Assembly (NCBI GenBank): GCA_945897785.1 | Contig: CAMDGD010000002.1 | Span: 24,063-88,062 of the forward strand | Reading direction: 5' to 3' | DNA length: 64,000 nucleotides | From: Paludibacter jiangxiensis | Lineage (GTDB): Bacteria; Bacteroidota; Bacteroidia; Bacteroidales; Paludibacteraceae | Shown: piece by piece, positions 46,449 to 56,344 of the stretch | Layout of the letters: the number at the start of each line of letters is the position of its first letter | Numbering within the stretch: position 1 is the stretch's first letter | Notes under the pieces: model-generated | What the model saw: only the letters and a program-made list of their open reading frames with translations | Told to the model about the DNA's origin: nothing | Databases searched by the model: none | Program-made: the position numbers and the translations under genes

Positions 46449-47018
46449 ATGAAGCACATTGTATTATTTGGCCCTCCGGGTTCAGGGAAAGGAACGCAAA
46501 GTGAAAATATTATCGAGAAATATGGTTACGGTCATATTTCTACCGGCGATGTGTTGCGTGCCGAAATAGCAAACAAAACAGATTTAGGGAAAACGGCCAA
46601 AGACTATATCAACAAGGGACAATTGGTGCCGGATAGTTTAATAATTGATATGCTTGATAAAAAGCTGGATGATTTTGTAAATGCTCAAGGGATAATATTT
46701 GATGGGTTTCCTCGTACAACGGCTCAGGCAGAAGCGCTCAAGCAAATGTTGCAAAAGCGAGGTACAGATGTAAGTGTTATGCTTAATTTACTTGTGCCCG
46801 AACAAGAGCTAATTGATCGTTTAGTTAAGCGAGGCGAAACATCGGGAAGGTCGGATGATAATTTGGAGACCATACAAAGTCGCCTTAATACTTACAACAA
46901 CCAAACAGCTCCGGTTATCGATTATTACAAGGCTGAAGGGAAGCTAGCCAATATCAAAGGATTGGGTACTGTGTCGGGTATTTTTGAGTTAATTTGTGAA
47001 CACATTGATGCGGTTTAG
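46449..47018 (+). CDS. adk: Adenylate kinase
   Basis: 189 residues, the short form without the zinc LID domain. FGPPGSGKGTQSENIIEKYG (P-loop), STGDVLRAEIANKTDLG (AMP site), IFDGFPRTTAQAEAL and GETSGRSDDNLETIQSRLN (short LID with Arg residues). Interconverts ATP+AMP and ADP. In many Bacteroidales obgE follows; here obgE is 7 kb away on the other strand. Confidence 0.97.
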   Translation: MKHIVLFGPPGSGKGTQSENIIEKYGYGHISTGDVLRAEIANKTDLGKTAKDYINKGQLVPDSLIIDMLDKKLDDFVNAQGIIFDGFPRTTAQAEALKQMLQKRGTDVSVMLNLLVPEQELIDRLVKRGETSGRSDDNLETIQSRLNTYNNQTAPVIDYYKAEGKLANIKGLGTVSGIFELICEHIDAV

Positions 47019-47176
47019 CCATACCGTATAACTTATTTTTTTTACAGAAGCTAATTAAATGATGATTAAGTTCCTGTCTCGTTATTTCAGGACGAGACAT
47101 GTCTTGTTGTTTGAAGAAATATTGTGACTTAGTTTAACTTTTTAACTAAATAACTTATTCAAATAAATAGTTCTAT

Positions 47177-47659
47177 TTAAAAACCACAAGTTGTACTACA
47201 AGTAGAAATTGGGAATATACACATTCTTATTTGAAGCACAGCATCGTGTATATTTCCTTTCATTGGATATGAAAATCCAATAGAGAAATCTATATTTCGA
47301 GCCACTTTATTCCCGAAAATAAGGTCGTATGTTCCGGGTGTGCCATCTAATACTCTATCCATAAATGCATTAAACGAAACACCGAGTCCAATAAATCCAC
47401 CTTTTGTGTTTGTTTTTATTAGGCCTTGTAGTGGAACTAATAATTGATTGTTGCTTTGATAAACCGCCCCTGTTCGAAGTGAAAAACCCGTTAAGGCATA
47501 TTCTACTAAGGGACCTCCTCCGTAAACGGTCGTAAATGAATCGATAGGCATGGTAGTGCTATTACTTCCAACCCCGACACCTCCAATAGCACCAAACTTA
47601 AATTGAGCATTCATCGAAACGGCGATGAACAATACTGATAGTAGTATGAATTTTTTCAC
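47177..47659 (-). CDS. Small secreted beta-barrel-like protein
   Basis: 160 residues with a signal peptide (KKFILLSVLFIAVSMNAQFK). Alternating Gly/hydrophobic strands (FKFGAIGGVGVG, GGGPLVEYALTGFSLRTGAV, DFSIGFSYPMKG) look like an outer-membrane barrel of about eight strands. The ending is unusual: MCIFPISTCSTTCGF has three cysteines in a dozen residues. I cannot assign a family. Monocistronic between adk (convergent) and recQ. Confidence 0.6.
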   Translation of the reverse strand: MKKFILLSVLFIAVSMNAQFKFGAIGGVGVGSNSTTMPIDSFTTVYGGGPLVEYALTGFSLRTGAVYQSNNQLLVPLQGLIKTNTKGGFIGLGVSFNAFMDRVLDGTPGTYDLIFGNKVARNIDFSIGFSYPMKGNIHDAVLQIRMCIFPISTCSTTCGF

Positions 47660-47768
47660 AAGAATTAATATTAAATATTTGATTTACAGGTTTCTATTCT
47701 ATTTTTGGCGGTTATTTGAGTGCATTTTCCGCTTGTAAATATACGTATTTTTTGTGTGAGATGGATTT

Positions 47769-49685
47769 CTAAAAAGTTGTTTTGTCTGTCAAGGTGTATT
47801 TTTTTTTATTGTCAAAGTGCAACACCCCATTGTCTGTTAGGTATCGTATTGTTTCCAAAACAACTGTTTCTTTTTGTTGTGTAATAGCTACTAATTCTTC
47901 GGCACTTAAGGGCTGTTTTTTTAGTGCTGCTTGTATAGCTTCGGTTGTTAATATAAACGCTTCTTCTTTCATTTTTGAAGCCTTATTGCTTAAGCAAATG
48001 TCGCATTGATTGCAGGGAGAAATATTGTGCTGACCAAAATAGCGTAATAAAAACTGACTTCGGCAAACTGTTGTTTGTGTAGCATATTGCAGCATATGGC
48101 CTACTCTTTTTTCGTAGCGGTTTTTTCGTTCATCGTACACCGTTTTGTTAATGATTAGGCGATTCGTTTCTACCCTGTTGCAAGAGTATATAATAAACGG
48201 TGTTTTTTTTGCCGGGATATAATTTACCACCCGTAACCTACTCAAAGCCAGTAATTGTTGGTAAACGTCATCGCGCGTAATTTTTAATCGCTTGGCTAGT
48301 ATCTCTTCGTTAATATGGGCATATTCCGTAAATAAACCGGTGTAAGAACGGAGCAATACTTGTATAAGGGCATTGAGCGATTCGTTGTTTAGCTGAAAGT
48401 GATAAAGCTCGTCTCGTTTTACGGTAAAAAGAATGCGCGAAGGATTATCCAGTTCTTCCGTTAATTGAATATATTCGGCTTGTTCTAGTATTTTTAGACT
48501 GCTATAAGTTTGAATAATTGGCAGCTTATATGTGTTGCAAAAATCAGTTAGATTAAAAGGATACACCATTCCTTCGCCACAACCAACAGCCAACTGGAAG
48601 TAACTGCTCAGTTTCTCATACACCTTTTTAATTAAGTCTTTGGGAGGAAAAGTATCGCTAATCCTTTTTTTTATTTTGGTTGCGTCACTTTTGTTGTGCA
48701 ATTGTACGGCAAATGCTTTTTTCTCATCTCTGCCTGCTCTGCCTGCTTCTTGAAAATAGGCTTCTAGTGAGTCTGGTAAATCTAAATGAATTACCACACG
48801 AACATCCGCTTTGTCTATACCCATCCCAAAAGCATTGGTAGAAACGATTACCCTTAGGTCATTTTTTTTCCAAGCATTTTGTCTTGCGTCTTTTTTTTCG
48901 CTACTTAAGCCTGCATGAAAATGTGCAGCCGATATGCCTTGTTCATTAAGGAAGTCGGCTATCTCTTTTGTCTTTTTTCGGTTGCGCACATAAACAATGG
49001 CCGTTCCTTTTACGCGGGTTAAAATCGATAGTAGTTGGTGATTTTTATCTTCCGCAAACCGAACAATATAAGCTAAATTTGTTCTTTCAAAACTTTTCTG
49101 AAAAACATTTTCCATAGGAAATTGCAGTTTCAGCTGTATGTCTTTTACCACATCAGGAGTAGCTGTTGCAGTTAAGGCTAGTATGGGAACATTTGGTAGG
49201 TACTGCCGTATATCGGCAATTTTCAAGTATGATGGTCTGAAATCATATCCCCACTGCGAAATGCAATGCGATTCGTCAACAGCTATCAGTGATACTTTCA
49301 TTTGATTAATGCGCGAAAGAAAAATCTCGGTACTCAGACGCTCAGGAGAAACATACAGAAATTTGTAGTTGCCATACATACAGTTTTCCATAGTCACAAT
49401 AATTTCGTCGCGCGACATTCCCGAGTAAATGGCTGCTGCTTTAATTTTGCGTTTTTTTAAATTATCAACCTGATCTTTCATTAAGGCAATAAGCGGCGTA
49501 ACAACCAAGCAAATGCCCTCCATAGCTAGTGCGGGAACCTGAAAGGTAATCGATTTACCTCCTCCGGTTGGCATCAATGCTAAGGTGTCTTTTCCCGTGG
49601 CAACAGAATCAATAATTTCTGCTTGTAAGGAACGAAACGCTGAGTATCCCCAGTTTGCTTTTAATATGTCTAGGTATTGATTCAT
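47769..49685 (-). CDS. recQ: ATP-dependent DNA helicase RecQ
   Basis: 638 residues. Helicase core: LALMPTGGGKSITFQVPALA (Walker A), LIAVDESHCISQWGYDFRPS (DExH), LALTATATPDVV, TNAFGMGIDKADVRVVIHLD and YFQEAGRAGRDEKKAFAVQL. RecQ zinc-binding domain ends in LRYFGQHNISPCNQCDICLS. A C-terminal extension (580-638) has no recognised HRDC motif. Unwinds DNA 3'-5' in recombination and repair. Divergent from the subtilase gene. Confidence 0.95.
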   Translation of the reverse strand: MNQYLDILKANWGYSAFRSLQAEIIDSVATGKDTLALMPTGGGKSITFQVPALAMEGICLVVTPLIALMKDQVDNLKKRKIKAAAIYSGMSRDEIIVTMENCMYGNYKFLYVSPERLSTEIFLSRINQMKVSLIAVDESHCISQWGYDFRPSYLKIADIRQYLPNVPILALTATATPDVVKDIQLKLQFPMENVFQKSFERTNLAYIVRFAEDKNHQLLSILTRVKGTAIVYVRNRKKTKEIADFLNEQGISAAHFHAGLSSEKKDARQNAWKKNDLRVIVSTNAFGMGIDKADVRVVIHLDLPDSLEAYFQEAGRAGRDEKKAFAVQLHNKSDATKIKKRISDTFPPKDLIKKVYEKLSSYFQLAVGCGEGMVYPFNLTDFCNTYKLPIIQTYSSLKILEQAEYIQLTEELDNPSRILFTVKRDELYHFQLNNESLNALIQVLLRSYTGLFTEYAHINEEILAKRLKITRDDVYQQLLALSRLRVVNYIPAKKTPFIIYSCNRVETNRLIINKTVYDERKNRYEKRVGHMLQYATQTTVCRSQFLLRYFGQHNISPCNQCDICLSNKASKMKEEAFILTTEAIQAALKKQPLSAEELVAITQQKETVVLETIRYLTDNGVLHFDNKKKYTLTDKTTF

Positions 49686-49811
49686 TGTTGAAAAAACTTT
49701 TCAAAGTTACATATATATTCGTTAATTTTGAAGTTTCTATAGCAAGCATAAATCTATTGAACTGTGACCCATTTTTTCCGTTAACTGTTTATTATACCGA
49801 ACCAATCTTTT

Positions 49812-51449
49812 ATGAAAAGGATTTTTGCAATACTTCTTTTTATTACCACAACCAGCTATGTTCTAGCTGCAGATAGCTATAAGTATTGGGTGCAGTTTTC
49901 CGATAAAGATAGTTCGCTGTACGCTTTAGACGACCCCTCCGTTTATCTTTCAACAAAAGCTGTAGCCAGAAGAATTAAGCAAAACATTCCCATTGATTCG
50001 ACCGATTTACCTGTAAATGAGTCGTATATAGATTCGGTGTTGCTTACGGGTGTATCTCTGCATACCAAAAGTAAGTGGTTAAATGGTATTACCATATCGG
50101 TTACAGACACAAGCCTGATGCAACAAATTGCGAATCTCCCTTTTGTGCAACGAATTGAACTTACTTATATTCCCAATTACTTAAAAAAAGCCAACACTGA
50201 TGCCAAAAATTTTCCTTCCAAAAGGGTAGCACAAACCAATAACGGTTACGGAAATGCCTATGCACAAATTAACATGCACAATGGCGATTGGTTGCATCAA
50301 GCGGGTTTTAAGGGGCAGGGTATTACTATTGCGGTGTTGGATGTTGGCTACTTACATGTAAATGCCTTAAGTGCTTTTTCGCAAGCGTTTACTAATGGGC
50401 AAATATTAGGAACGCACGATTTTGTTAATCCTGCTTCTGATTTTTACTCCACCCATGAACATGGCTGCCAAGTGCTTTCGGTAATGGCTGCATACTATTA
50501 TAACAACTATATTGGCACAGCCCCGGAGGCTTCGTATTGGTTATTTCGATCAGAAGATGAGCTGTCGGAATTTCCGGTAGAAATAGATAATATGGTGGCT
50601 GCTTTTGAATTTGCCGATAGTGTAGGGGTCGATATAGTTACTTCATCATTAGGATATTCAAATTTTAATAATCCGATAATGAGTTATACTTATGCACAGA
50701 TGGACGGACTCACTTCTCGTGCCTCTATTGCACAAAGAATTGCCAATCGTAAGGGTATGATTGTATTGAATAGTGCCGGTAATGAAGGCGCAAAACCTTG
50801 GCATTATATTACCGCTCCGGCTGATGCCGACAGTATTATTACAGTAGGAGCCGTAACCGAAACGCTCGAACGGAGTTCCTTTAGCGGATGGGGGCCTACC
50901 TACGATGGAAGAATAAAACCTACTGTTTGTGCGTTAGGAACAAATACGGCTATTATTACTAGTGACGGTAATGTCTCTGTAAACAACGGAACATCGTTGG
51001 CGTGTCCTATTATAGCTGGGTTAACAGCTTGTTTGTGGCAGGCCTTGCCCGATTTCACCAATGCGGAAATCATCGATCTTATTGTAAAAAACGGCAGTCA
51101 GTTCGAAACTCCTGATAACGAAATAGGCTTCGGAATACCTGATTTTTATGCTGCCTATACAGAAGGAGCCGGAATTACTAAAAACCTCGTTTTTGCTCAG
51201 AAAGATGTGAAAATTTATCCTAATCCTGCAAAAACAGGCGTACGGATAGAACTGAGTACCGACATAGTTGATAATTATACAAAATTATCTTTTGTTTTGA
51301 TAAATTTAAGTGGGCGCAAAGTGTTTACCGAAAAAATTAAAGGTTCTGTAACTGATATTCCTTTAAGTCGAATTCGGCAAGGGGTTTATACCATCTTAAT
51401 ACAGTCAGGCGAACAGATTCTTTACCGAGAAAAACTGATAAAAAAATGA
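49812..51449 (+). CDS. Secreted subtilisin-like (S8) protease with type IX sorting domain
   Basis: 545 residues: signal peptide (KRIFAILLFITTTSYVLAAD), prodomain (20-140), S8 domain with Asp (ITIAVLDVGY), His (DFYSTHEHGCQVLSVM), the oxyanion Asn (VLNSAGNEGA) and Ser (VNNGTSLACPIIAGLTACLW). The C-terminal 80 residues, KDVKIYPNPAKTGVRIELST ... GVYTILIQSGEQILYREKLI KK, are a T9SS type A sorting domain, so it is exported across the outer membrane. Its stop overlaps the xseA start (ATGA), so it is the first gene of an operon with xseA-xseB. Confidence 0.9.
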   Translation: MKRIFAILLFITTTSYVLAADSYKYWVQFSDKDSSLYALDDPSVYLSTKAVARRIKQNIPIDSTDLPVNESYIDSVLLTGVSLHTKSKWLNGITISVTDTSLMQQIANLPFVQRIELTYIPNYLKKANTDAKNFPSKRVAQTNNGYGNAYAQINMHNGDWLHQAGFKGQGITIAVLDVGYLHVNALSAFSQAFTNGQILGTHDFVNPASDFYSTHEHGCQVLSVMAAYYYNNYIGTAPEASYWLFRSEDELSEFPVEIDNMVAAFEFADSVGVDIVTSSLGYSNFNNPIMSYTYAQMDGLTSRASIAQRIANRKGMIVLNSAGNEGAKPWHYITAPADADSIITVGAVTETLERSSFSGWGPTYDGRIKPTVCALGTNTAIITSDGNVSVNNGTSLACPIIAGLTACLWQALPDFTNAEIIDLIVKNGSQFETPDNEIGFGIPDFYAAYTEGAGITKNLVFAQKDVKIYPNPAKTGVRIELSTDIVDNYTKLSFVLINLSGRKVFTEKIKGSVTDIPLSRIRQGVYTILIQSGEQILYREKLIKK

Positions 51450-52687
51450 GCCTGTCAGACCAATCACTTTCGTTATTGGAATTGAATGAGCAGCTAAAGG
51501 ATTGTATTCATTCTCGATTTTTTTCTGCCGTTTGGATTCGTGCAGAAATTAGTGAGCTGCACGAAAATAGTTCCGGTCATGCTTACTTGGAATTGATAGA
51601 AAAGGAAGCTAATGCCGATTTTATTTTAGCAAAGAGCAGAGCAAATTGCTGGGCATCGACTTACCGTATGCTAAAACCGTATTTCGAAAGCACTACCGGC
51701 GAAAACCTTACGTCCGGTATAAAAGTGCTAATTGCTTGCACTGTTGAATACCACGAGCTGTATGGTTTAAGTTTGACAATAAAAGATATAGAGCCGGCCT
51801 ATACTGTGGGAGATATGGCGCAAAAGCGATTGAAAACTATTCGTCGCTTGCAAGAGGATGGTGTTTTTGATATGAACAAACAGTTGTCGTTAAGTAAAAC
51901 GCCTCAGCGCATTGCTATTATTTCTTCAGAAACAGCCGCAGGGTATGGCGATTTTATGCATCAGTTATTGTTTAATGAGCATGCCTTTATTTTTTATATA
52001 AAGCTATTTCCGGCTATTATGCAGGGAGAACAGAGTGTGGCCTCAATTATTAGTGCCTTGGATGCCATTTATAAGGTGCATAATTGTTTTGATGCGGTAT
52101 TGATTATTCGTGGTGGAGGGGCAAGTGCTGAGTTAAGTAGTTTTGATTCGTACGATTTGGCCTTTAATTGCACCCAATTCCCTTTGCCTATAATAACCGG
52201 TATAGGGCATTTGAGAGATGAGTCGGTGCTTGATTTGGTTGCACATACTTGTGCTAAAACACCTACAGCAGTGGCTGATTTTTTATTGGATTGCATGGAT
52301 GAGGCTGAACGAGAAATTGATTACTTGCAAAGAAATATCGTACAACTTACACAGCAATTGATTGCCTATGAGTCGGCTCGTTTGCAGAAAGCTTCCACCA
52401 AACTGCCTAATTTAGTAAAGAGCCATACTGCATCAAAAAAGGAAGCACTGAGTTTATTTGAATTGAGTTTACATACGAGCTTGCGGCAATTTTTTGCAAG
52501 TAGAAACCACCAGCTTTCGTTAATGGAAAACGAAACTCGCTTGTCATCGCCCGAGCGCTTGCTTAAAAAAGGCTATTCGTTGACTTTTAAAAATGGGAAG
52601 CTTGTAAAAAGTAGTGCCCAGCTAAATAAAGGAGATGCCATTTCCAGTCGCTTTTTTGATGGCACTACAGATAGTGTGGTAAGTTAG
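51446..52687 (+). CDS. xseA: Exodeoxyribonuclease VII large subunit
   Basis: 413 residues. N-terminal OB domain (FSAVWIRAEISELHENSSGH AYLEL), catalytic domain with RIAIISSETAAGYGDFMHQL, AVLIIRGGGASAELSSFDSY and ITGIGHLRDESVLDLVAHTC AKTPTAVADFLL, then a coiled-coil region. Degrades single-stranded DNA with XseB. It overlaps the protease gene by 4 nt and is 43 nt before xseB. Confidence 0.95.
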   Translation: MSLSDQSLSLLELNEQLKDCIHSRFFSAVWIRAEISELHENSSGHAYLELIEKEANADFILAKSRANCWASTYRMLKPYFESTTGENLTSGIKVLIACTVEYHELYGLSLTIKDIEPAYTVGDMAQKRLKTIRRLQEDGVFDMNKQLSLSKTPQRIAIISSETAAGYGDFMHQLLFNEHAFIFYIKLFPAIMQGEQSVASIISALDAIYKVHNCFDAVLIIRGGGASAELSSFDSYDLAFNCTQFPLPIITGIGHLRDESVLDLVAHTCAKTPTAVADFLLDCMDEAEREIDYLQRNIVQLTQQLIAYESARLQKASTKLPNLVKSHTASKKEALSLFELSLHTSLRQFFASRNHQLSLMENETRLSSPERLLKKGYSLTFKNGKLVKSSAQLNKGDAISSRFFDGTTDSVVS

Positions 52688-52730
52688 TTTTTTTTTAAAG
52701 CAGAATATTACAAAATAAAACCCTAACCCC

Positions 52731-52922
52731 ATGGCAAAAAAATCGTATACAGCATCGATTGAAGAGATAGAATCAATATTGAGGCAAATTGAAACAGAGG
52801 CTTTAGATGTAGATGTGCTTACCGAGAAGGTGCAACGAGCAGCAGAATTAATTAAAAGCTGTAAAGAGAAATTGCATAAAACAGATAGTGAAGTGCAGAA
52901 AATTTTGGATGATATGGCTTAA
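52731..52922 (+). CDS. xseB: Exodeoxyribonuclease VII small subunit
   Basis: 63 residues, normal size: SYTASIEEIESILRQIETEA then LDVDVLTEKVQRAAELIKSC. Forms a two-helix partner of XseA. Ends 18 nt before the convergent pgeF stop. Confidence 0.93.
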   Translation: MAKKSYTASIEEIESILRQIETEALDVDVLTEKVQRAAELIKSCKEKLHKTDSEVQKILDDMA

Positions 52923-52940
52923 TAAGCATAAGTTGCTTAT

Positions 52941-53732
52941 TTACTCACGTATCATTATTCCGCTAAGCATTCTGCCCGAGTTAGCTCCTTGTCTTCGCGC
53001 TGAAAAAAATAAGGCTTCATCTGTATAAGTACAATAGGGCGAATGAATAATATCGCTTACTCCTGCTTTTGTTAATTGTAAGAATACTGCCTGTCGAATA
53101 TCAAATAAATGCTTGCCGTTTGTTGTTGATTCAAACAATTGATCTACAGCAAAATTTTTGTCTTTGAATGCTGTATATAGTTCATCGCCAACTTCGTAAA
53201 CCTCTTTACCTATACACGGCCCGATAGATACAACCAGTTCGTTAGCTTTTGTTCCAAACTGTTCTTGCATCGTAATAAGGGTCTTTTCTACAATATTTTC
53301 GAGCGTACTTTTCCAACCGGAGTGTATAGCTGCAATGGCTTTATGCTTAGAGTCGTATAGTAAAATTGGCACACAATCTGCCGTTGTTACCGTTAGGCAT
53401 AAGTTGGGGGTGTTAGAAATAAGGGCATCATATCCCTCTAATTGCTGTTTTCTATCGGTAAGTGAAAGCTTACTAAGGGTAGAATCTACAAGTTTTACCG
53501 CTGTGCCGTGCGTTTGATGGGCGAAATAGAGCTGAGTGGGTAAGATACCTAATGCTTTTGCTAATAGCGCTCGGTTTTGAGCTATAGCGCTTGGGTTATC
53601 TTGCGTAAATTCGCCTAAGTTAAGCGATTCGTATAAACCGATACTGTGGCCACCACTCCGCGTACTGCAAAAATGGGTTATTTCTGCTGCATGCCGGCTA
53701 AGGGTTGGGTATGTAAGAAGCACTAATGACAT
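52941..53732 (-). CDS. pgeF: Peptidoglycan editing factor / multicopper polyphenol oxidase family (YfiH)
   Basis: 263 residues. FCSTRSGGHSIGLYESLNLG, YFAHQTHGTAVKLV, LCLTVTTADCVPILLYDSKH KAIAAIHSGWKSTLENI and SIGPCIGKEVYEVGDEL contain the conserved His-Cys-His metal-site pattern (QxHG, DCVP, HSGW). Reported roles are purine-nucleoside processing and, in E. coli, removal of mis-linked peptidoglycan stems. Downstream of obgE by 45 nt on the same strand. Confidence 0.92.
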   Translation of the reverse strand: MSLVLLTYPTLSRHAAEITHFCSTRSGGHSIGLYESLNLGEFTQDNPSAIAQNRALLAKALGILPTQLYFAHQTHGTAVKLVDSTLSKLSLTDRKQQLEGYDALISNTPNLCLTVTTADCVPILLYDSKHKAIAAIHSGWKSTLENIVEKTLITMQEQFGTKANELVVSIGPCIGKEVYEVGDELYTAFKDKNFAVDQLFESTTNGKHLFDIRQAVFLQLTKAGVSDIIHSPYCTYTDEALFFSARRQGANSGRMLSGIMIRE

Positions 53733-53777
53733 ATATCTATCTGCAGTAGCATTTATTCGAAAAGAACTAGTCGTTAC

Positions 53778-54929
53778 TTATTCGTTGTCGAATTGTTCGT
53801 CCCAACCTATACCGCGAAAAGCAAATTTTTCATCGTCTTCATCTTCAATAGCTGTTTCCTTTTCGGTTTCATCTTCGTCACGAGGAATTGTTTTCAAGTC
53901 TATAGGTTTATGACTGATAGTCATCACCCTATTTTCTTCTTTGTTAATTTCCTCCCAAAGCAAGTCTTTAAGTTCCATTAAGCCTGTTTTTGCAATGGAT
54001 GAAATAAAAATGGTTTTGGTGTCATTGGGAAGGTTTTCACTTAAGGCTTCTTTTAATTCCTCGTCCAGCATGTCAGATTTTGTGATAGCCAATAACCGTT
54101 GTTTGTCGAGCAACTCAGGGTTGTACTGACCTAGCTCATTAAGCAATATCTCGTATTCTTTTTTGATGTCGTTGGCATCGGCAGGAACCATAAATAACAA
54201 AATGGCATTGCGTTCTATATGTCTTAAAAACCGTAAGCCCAAGCCTTTGCCTTCGTGTGCTCCTTCAATAATACCCGGAATATCAGCAATACAAAACGAT
54301 TTATTGTCGCGGTAAGGAACAATACCTAAGTTGGGTACCAGTGTGGTAAAAGGGTAATTGGCTATTTCAGGTTTAGCTGCAGAAACAACAGAAAGCAGCG
54401 TTGATTTTCCGGCGTTTGGAAATCCAACCAAGCCAACATCGGCCAACACTTTTAGTTCTAGTACAATGGTTCGTTCTTGCATTGGTTCTCCGGGTTGGGC
54501 ATATCGTGGCGCCTGATTGGTGGACGTTCTAAAATGCCAATTGCCTAATCCTCCGCGTCCTCCTTTGCATAAAAAATGCTCTTGGCCATGTTCAGCAACT
54601 TCGGCAATAAATTCGCCTGTTTCGCCGTCGTAAGCAACCGTGCCTATGGGAGCTTCAATAACTTGGTCTTTACCGTCTTTACCAAAACTGCGGCTTTTAC
54701 TTCCGCCTTGTCCGTGATCAGCAAAAATATGTCGTGCGTATTTTAAGTGAATAAGCGTCCATAAATCTTTGTTTCCACGGATAATAACATGTCCCCCGCG
54801 ACCGCCGTCACCCCCATCGGGACCACCTTTGGTGATGTATTTTTCGCGATGAAAATGTGTAGAACCCGGACCGCCCTTTCCGGAGCGACAAAATATTTTG
54901 ATATAATCAACAAAATTAGAACCAGCCAT
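53778..54929 (-). CDS. obgE: GTPase Obg/CgtA
   Basis: 383 residues. Glycine-rich Obg fold ([20 protein letters not shown]), G1 [14 protein letters not shown]3 [21 protein letters not shown]4 AITKSDM, and an acidic C-terminal tail. Late 50S assembly and ppGpp-linked growth control. A TATCTTTG box at 54949-54956 (minus) is a likely -7 element. Confidence 0.96.
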   Translation of the reverse strand: MAGSNFVDYIKIFCRSGKGGPGSTHFHREKYITKGGPDGGDGGRGGHVIIRGNKDLWTLIHLKYARHIFADHGQGGSKSRSFGKDGKDQVIEAPIGTVAYDGETGEFIAEVAEHGQEHFLCKGGRGGLGNWHFRTSTNQAPRYAQPGEPMQERTIVLELKVLADVGLVGFPNAGKSTLLSVVSAAKPEIANYPFTTLVPNLGIVPYRDNKSFCIADIPGIIEGAHEGKGLGLRFLRHIERNAILLFMVPADANDIKKEYEILLNELGQYNPELLDKQRLLAITKSDMLDEELKEALSENLPNDTKTIFISSIAKTGLMELKDLLWEEINKEENRVMTISHKPIDLKTIPRDEDETEKETAIEDEDDEKFAFRGIGWDEQFDNE

Positions 54930-55432
54930 AATTAAATTTTTCGAGCTGCAAAGATAGGCAAAAGAAAGGACAATGAGAATAGCTGCTTTTTAGTTAAATA
55001 GTGTAAATAATCAAGCCAGAGTGGACTTTTTTATTTACAACCAGATAAATTTTTATGCATAACCTTTAGTAAGAACTGTCAAATAAGTTGTGTAAATGAG
55101 AACTACCACCTTTTCAACAACACCCGCCGTTTTATATTATACACTCATCTTACCGTAGGCTATTATTTCAATACACAAACACCCCACTGCGGCGTACGGC
55201 TATGGTAAGATGCCATGCTGCCTACGCTCATCAGAGGGGTTGCAGCAAAGCCAATAGCTATGCAATTAACAAAAATGGATTTTTTTAATGGTTTTAACTT
55301 TTTAAGCATAGTGTCAAGTGTATTGCCAATTCTTGTATGCAATGTTAAACTTTTTCTTTTGTAATTATTTAGCAAGAATGGAAAAGTGTCTTTCTTTGTA
55401 CTTGCTTATTTTTGTATCGGTAAATAATTGCT
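54930..55432. other. Intergenic region between obgE and the AraC-type regulator gene
   Basis: About 500 bp. It holds the obgE -7 box (54949-54956) and one short minus-strand ORF with a basic, hydrophobic N-terminus (55163-55309), described as a finding because its coding status is doubtful. Nothing else is recognisable. Confidence 0.5.
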
Positions 55433-56293
55433 ATGCAAGTTAAACCTACAACACGAGAAGAATATTTGAAGCGTATAAATCGGCTAACCGAGTATATCAA
55501 CGCAAATTTACAGGAGGAATTAGATTTAATCTCTTTGGCTGAACGTTGTATGTTATCCCCATATCATTTTCATCGCATTATGAAAGCGTTTTTGGGTGAA
55601 CCTCTAGGAGCATATATCAACCGTTTGCGTGTGGAAAATGCGGTTCGCTCGCTACGGTATTCCAATGCTTCTATTCAAGATATTGCTTATAGTGTAGGTT
55701 ACTCCTCGCCGGCTTCATTCACCAAGGTATTTAAACAATACTACGGCTTTTCGCCATCTGAATTTAGAAACAACAAAAACCTAGTGATTATGAAACAAGA
55801 TCGAAAAAAAAGCGAAATCAATTTAAAGGGACCTAAAATTCAAGAGGTACCCGAAAAAACAACCTTGTATATAGCTGTTACAGGTAAATACTCCGAATTA
55901 GATTTTGGTGGCTGCTGGGGCAAACTATGGGGCTGCGTAAAGGAACAACAACTCTTTGCTAAGGGCGTTGAACATATCTGTGTATACCACGATGATCCGC
56001 AAATTACCGAAACCGATAAACTGCGTACGGATATTTGTTTGGTAGTTACTAAACCTGCTAAACCACAAGGTGAGATAGGTGTAAAAACGATTGGAGGAGG
56101 CAAGTATGCTGTATTTTTGTATCAAGGTTCGTATGAAAATCTCGGTGCCGTGTATGATACTATTTTTGCCCAATGGCTCCCTGAGAGTGGCTGTGCGTTG
56201 CGTAATGCACCATGTATGGAAAAATACATTAGTCATCCAGATAGAGTAGCCCCTGAGAAGTTGAAAACGGAGATTTATGTGCCGCTAGAATAA
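55433..56293 (+). CDS. AraC family regulator with GyrI-like effector domain
   Basis: 286 residues. N-terminal AraC DNA-binding domain: LTEYINANLQEELDLISLAE RCMLSPYHFHRIMKAFLGE and SIQDIAYSVGYSSPASFTKV FKQYYGFSPSEF. C-terminal GyrI/SOUL-like domain (residues 125-286: PKIQEVPEKTTLYIAVTGKY ... GGGKYAVFLYQGSYENLGAV), which binds small hydrophobic ligands in Rob/SbmC relatives. Probable ligand-responsive activator; the target genes are not evident, as no efflux pump is adjacent. Shares a terminator with ssrA. Confidence 0.92.
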   Translation: MQVKPTTREEYLKRINRLTEYINANLQEELDLISLAERCMLSPYHFHRIMKAFLGEPLGAYINRLRVENAVRSLRYSNASIQDIAYSVGYSSPASFTKVFKQYYGFSPSEFRNNKNLVIMKQDRKKSEINLKGPKIQEVPEKTTLYIAVTGKYSELDFGGCWGKLWGCVKEQQLFAKGVEHICVYHDDPQITETDKLRTDICLVVTKPAKPQGEIGVKTIGGGKYAVFLYQGSYENLGAVYDTIFAQWLPESGCALRNAPCMEKYISHPDRVAPEKLKTEIYVPLE

Positions 56294-56297
56294 GTTT

Positions 56298-56342
56298 AAA
56301 AAAGTAAGCCATCAACAATAATGCTGATGGCTTACTTTTTTT
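56298..56342. terminator. Bidirectional terminator between the AraC gene and ssrA
   Basis: AAAAAAGTAAGCCATCA and TGATGGCTTACTTTTTTT form a 15- to 17-bp stem with a 10-nt loop and T runs on both sides. It begins 4 nt after the AraC stop and ends 2 nt after the last tmRNA base, so it serves both convergent transcripts. Confidence 0.9.
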
Positions 56343-56344
56343 TG

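Noticed and set aside
47075-47099. TGTCTCGT/ACGAGACA hairpin after adk, possible terminator
   Set aside because: No T-run follows on either strand, so I did not list it as a terminator.
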